Source: Alphaproteobacteria bacterium
GTDB taxonomy: Bacteria > Pseudomonadota > Alphaproteobacteria > RS24
Assembly: GCA_009920875.1 (NCBI GenBank)
Contig: RFZE01000079.1
Coordinates: 1-6,744 of the forward strand
Length of the DNA stretch: 6,744 nt
Direction: 5' to 3'
Shown here in pieces: positions 6,302-6,744 of this stretch. Made by a program: the position numbers and the translations under genes. Numbering within the stretch: position 1 is the stretch's first letter; each line of letters opens with the position of its first letter. The notes under the pieces are model-generated. The model made no database searches. It saw only the letters and a list, made by a program, of their open reading frames with translations, and was not told where the DNA came from.

Positions 6302-6331
6302 GAGATAGGGAGAAGCCTCCGCCCTGTCAAG
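6302..6331 (-). promoter_or_regulatory. groESL promoter, overlapping sigma-70 and RpoH-type elements
   Basis: On the minus strand, TTGACA (6330-6325) and TATCTC (6307-6302) are 17 bases apart. The same boxes extend to CTTGACA (from 6331) and CCCTATCT (6310-6303), the pattern expected for alphaproteobacterial heat-shock sigma factor RpoH. The expected start is near 6295, directly before the CIRCE. This suggests basal transcription by the housekeeping sigma factor, heat induction by RpoH, and repression by HrcA. Promoter boxes are seen; sigma factor assignment is inferred. Confidence 0.75.
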
Positions 6332-6646
6332 AGAAGCGACAAAAAAAACTAAATATCGGTAAAACGTCGGAAACCGGACAGATAGGCCGGTGACGCAAAC
6401 GCCACCGGCCGCCAATTCGCAGCCCGGGCGGAGGACCGCAATACGGTAGGTGGGAATAACCGCATACAATCCACAGGCGTAAAACTGGCTCACTCGAAAG
6501 TGCTTTGCCTCTTTCACGCATGCCGCGCCCGCTGGCAATAGGGATATTCTCAATAAATACAATAGTTTATAAATTTTTACCTCGTATTTAACTTATTGCT
6601 CTCGAGTGACAGATATTGCCTTTCTGCAATGCCCCCACTAATGGCC
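6331..6646. other. Intergenic region between the groES promoter and the reductase gene
   Basis: About 316 bases hold no gene I can support. A minus-strand open frame (6562-6296) crosses it but runs through the groES promoter to its stop beside the CIRCE, has no ribosome binding site and no recognisable sequence. The region holds an 8-bp GC-rich hairpin (6385-6410), a small ATTGC/GCAAT hairpin (6615-6619 / 6626-6630) and an AT-rich patch near 6550-6595. No tRNA signature was found on either strand. Confidence 0.5.
6385..6410. repeat. Perfect GC-rich hairpin upstream of the groES promoter
   Basis: GGCCGGTG (6385-6392) and CACCGGCC (6403-6410) are exact inverted copies around a ten-base loop (ACGCAAACGC). 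No U-tract follows on either strand, so it is not a standard intrinsic terminator. It could mark the end of the reductase transcript (Rho-dependent), be part of an unrecognised small RNA, or be a protein-binding site. Confidence 0.5.
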
Positions 6647-6744
6647 TTATGCGATTGTCTGGCCACCATCAATGACCATTTGCTGGCCGGTCATGAAATT
6701 GCCCGCATCGCTGGCCAAAAACACCGCCGCGCCGGCAATTTCAT
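6647..6744 (-). CDS. Short-chain dehydrogenase/reductase (SDR) family protein, C-terminal end only
   Basis: The minus strand enters the window in frame and stops at TAA (6649-6647). The last 32 residues read EIAGAAVFLASDAGNFMTGQ followed by QMVIDGGQTIA. The pattern AAVFLASD...(F/Y)-x-TGQ-x-x-x-DGG is the typical C-terminus of classical NAD(P)H-dependent SDR enzymes such as 3-oxoacyl-ACP reductase-like proteins. The Rossmann fold and catalytic Ser-Tyr-Lys lie outside the window, so substrate and pathway cannot be judged. It is transcribed in the same direction as groESL, but the ~315-base gap and the separate groES promoter argue against a shared operon. Confidence 0.85.
   Translation of the reverse strand, partial: EIAGAAVFLASDAGNFMTGQQMVIDGGQTIA

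Noticed and set aside
6411..6540. Possible tRNA or known small RNA in the gap upstream of groES
   Set aside because: No TPsiC-loop signature or acceptor stem pairing on either strand, and no match to any RNA family I can recognise.
6296..6562. 88-residue minus-strand frame between the reductase gene and groES
   Set aside because: It contains the groES promoter boxes and ends next to the CIRCE, has no Shine-Dalgarno sequence and no recognisable protein pattern.

Overview
The window looks like chromosomal DNA of an alphaproteobacterium. The evidence is a hisS-hisZ-hisG gene order with a separate HisZ subunit, a groES-groEL operon with a CIRCE operator and an RpoH-like CTTGAC/CCCTAT promoter, and alphaproteobacterial-looking HisS, HisG and GroEL sequences. 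I cannot name the genus. Genes are GC-rich, while the gaps at 808-927 and about 6545-6600 are clearly AT-rich.

Left part, plus strand. The first ~140 bases do not read as histidyl-tRNA synthetase in any plus frame. From about 142-165 to 807 lies the C-terminal part of HisS, without motifs 1 and 2. The minus strand of the first ~160 bases is an open frame with a faint phage-tail-protein look, so a rearrangement or chimeric join near 140-165 is likely. After a 120-base AT-rich gap comes a compact unit: hisZ (928-2253), hisG (2250-3206, ATGA overlap) and a TauE/SafE-type permease (3211-3960). HisG and HisZ together form ATP phosphoribosyltransferase, the first and feedback-controlled step of histidine synthesis. 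HisZ is unusual: an N-terminal Cro-like helix-turn-helix is fused in frame to the HisZ body. Its ATG coincides with the predicted transcription start of a good TTGACT-N17-TAAATA promoter that contains a small palindrome. This could be an autoregulated, leaderless histidine gene.

Middle, 3961-4278. This convergent gap holds a candidate 31-residue membrane peptide on the minus strand, with a strong AAGGAGG site and a TTG start, and the groEL terminator with a UUCG loop. Nothing else is convincing there.

Right part, minus strand. groES (6237-5950) and groEL (5919-4279) form an operon driven from about 6330-6302, with a CIRCE operator just downstream of the promoter. It combines HrcA-type repression with probable heat-shock sigma factor control. 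Upstream is a ~315-base region (6331-6646) with one clean GC-rich hairpin and no recognisable gene. The window ends in the C-terminus of a short-chain dehydrogenase/reductase on the minus strand.

Most promising for follow-up are the HTH-HisZ fusion with its palindromic leaderless promoter, the C-terminal extension on HisG, the broken hisS, and the small ORF.
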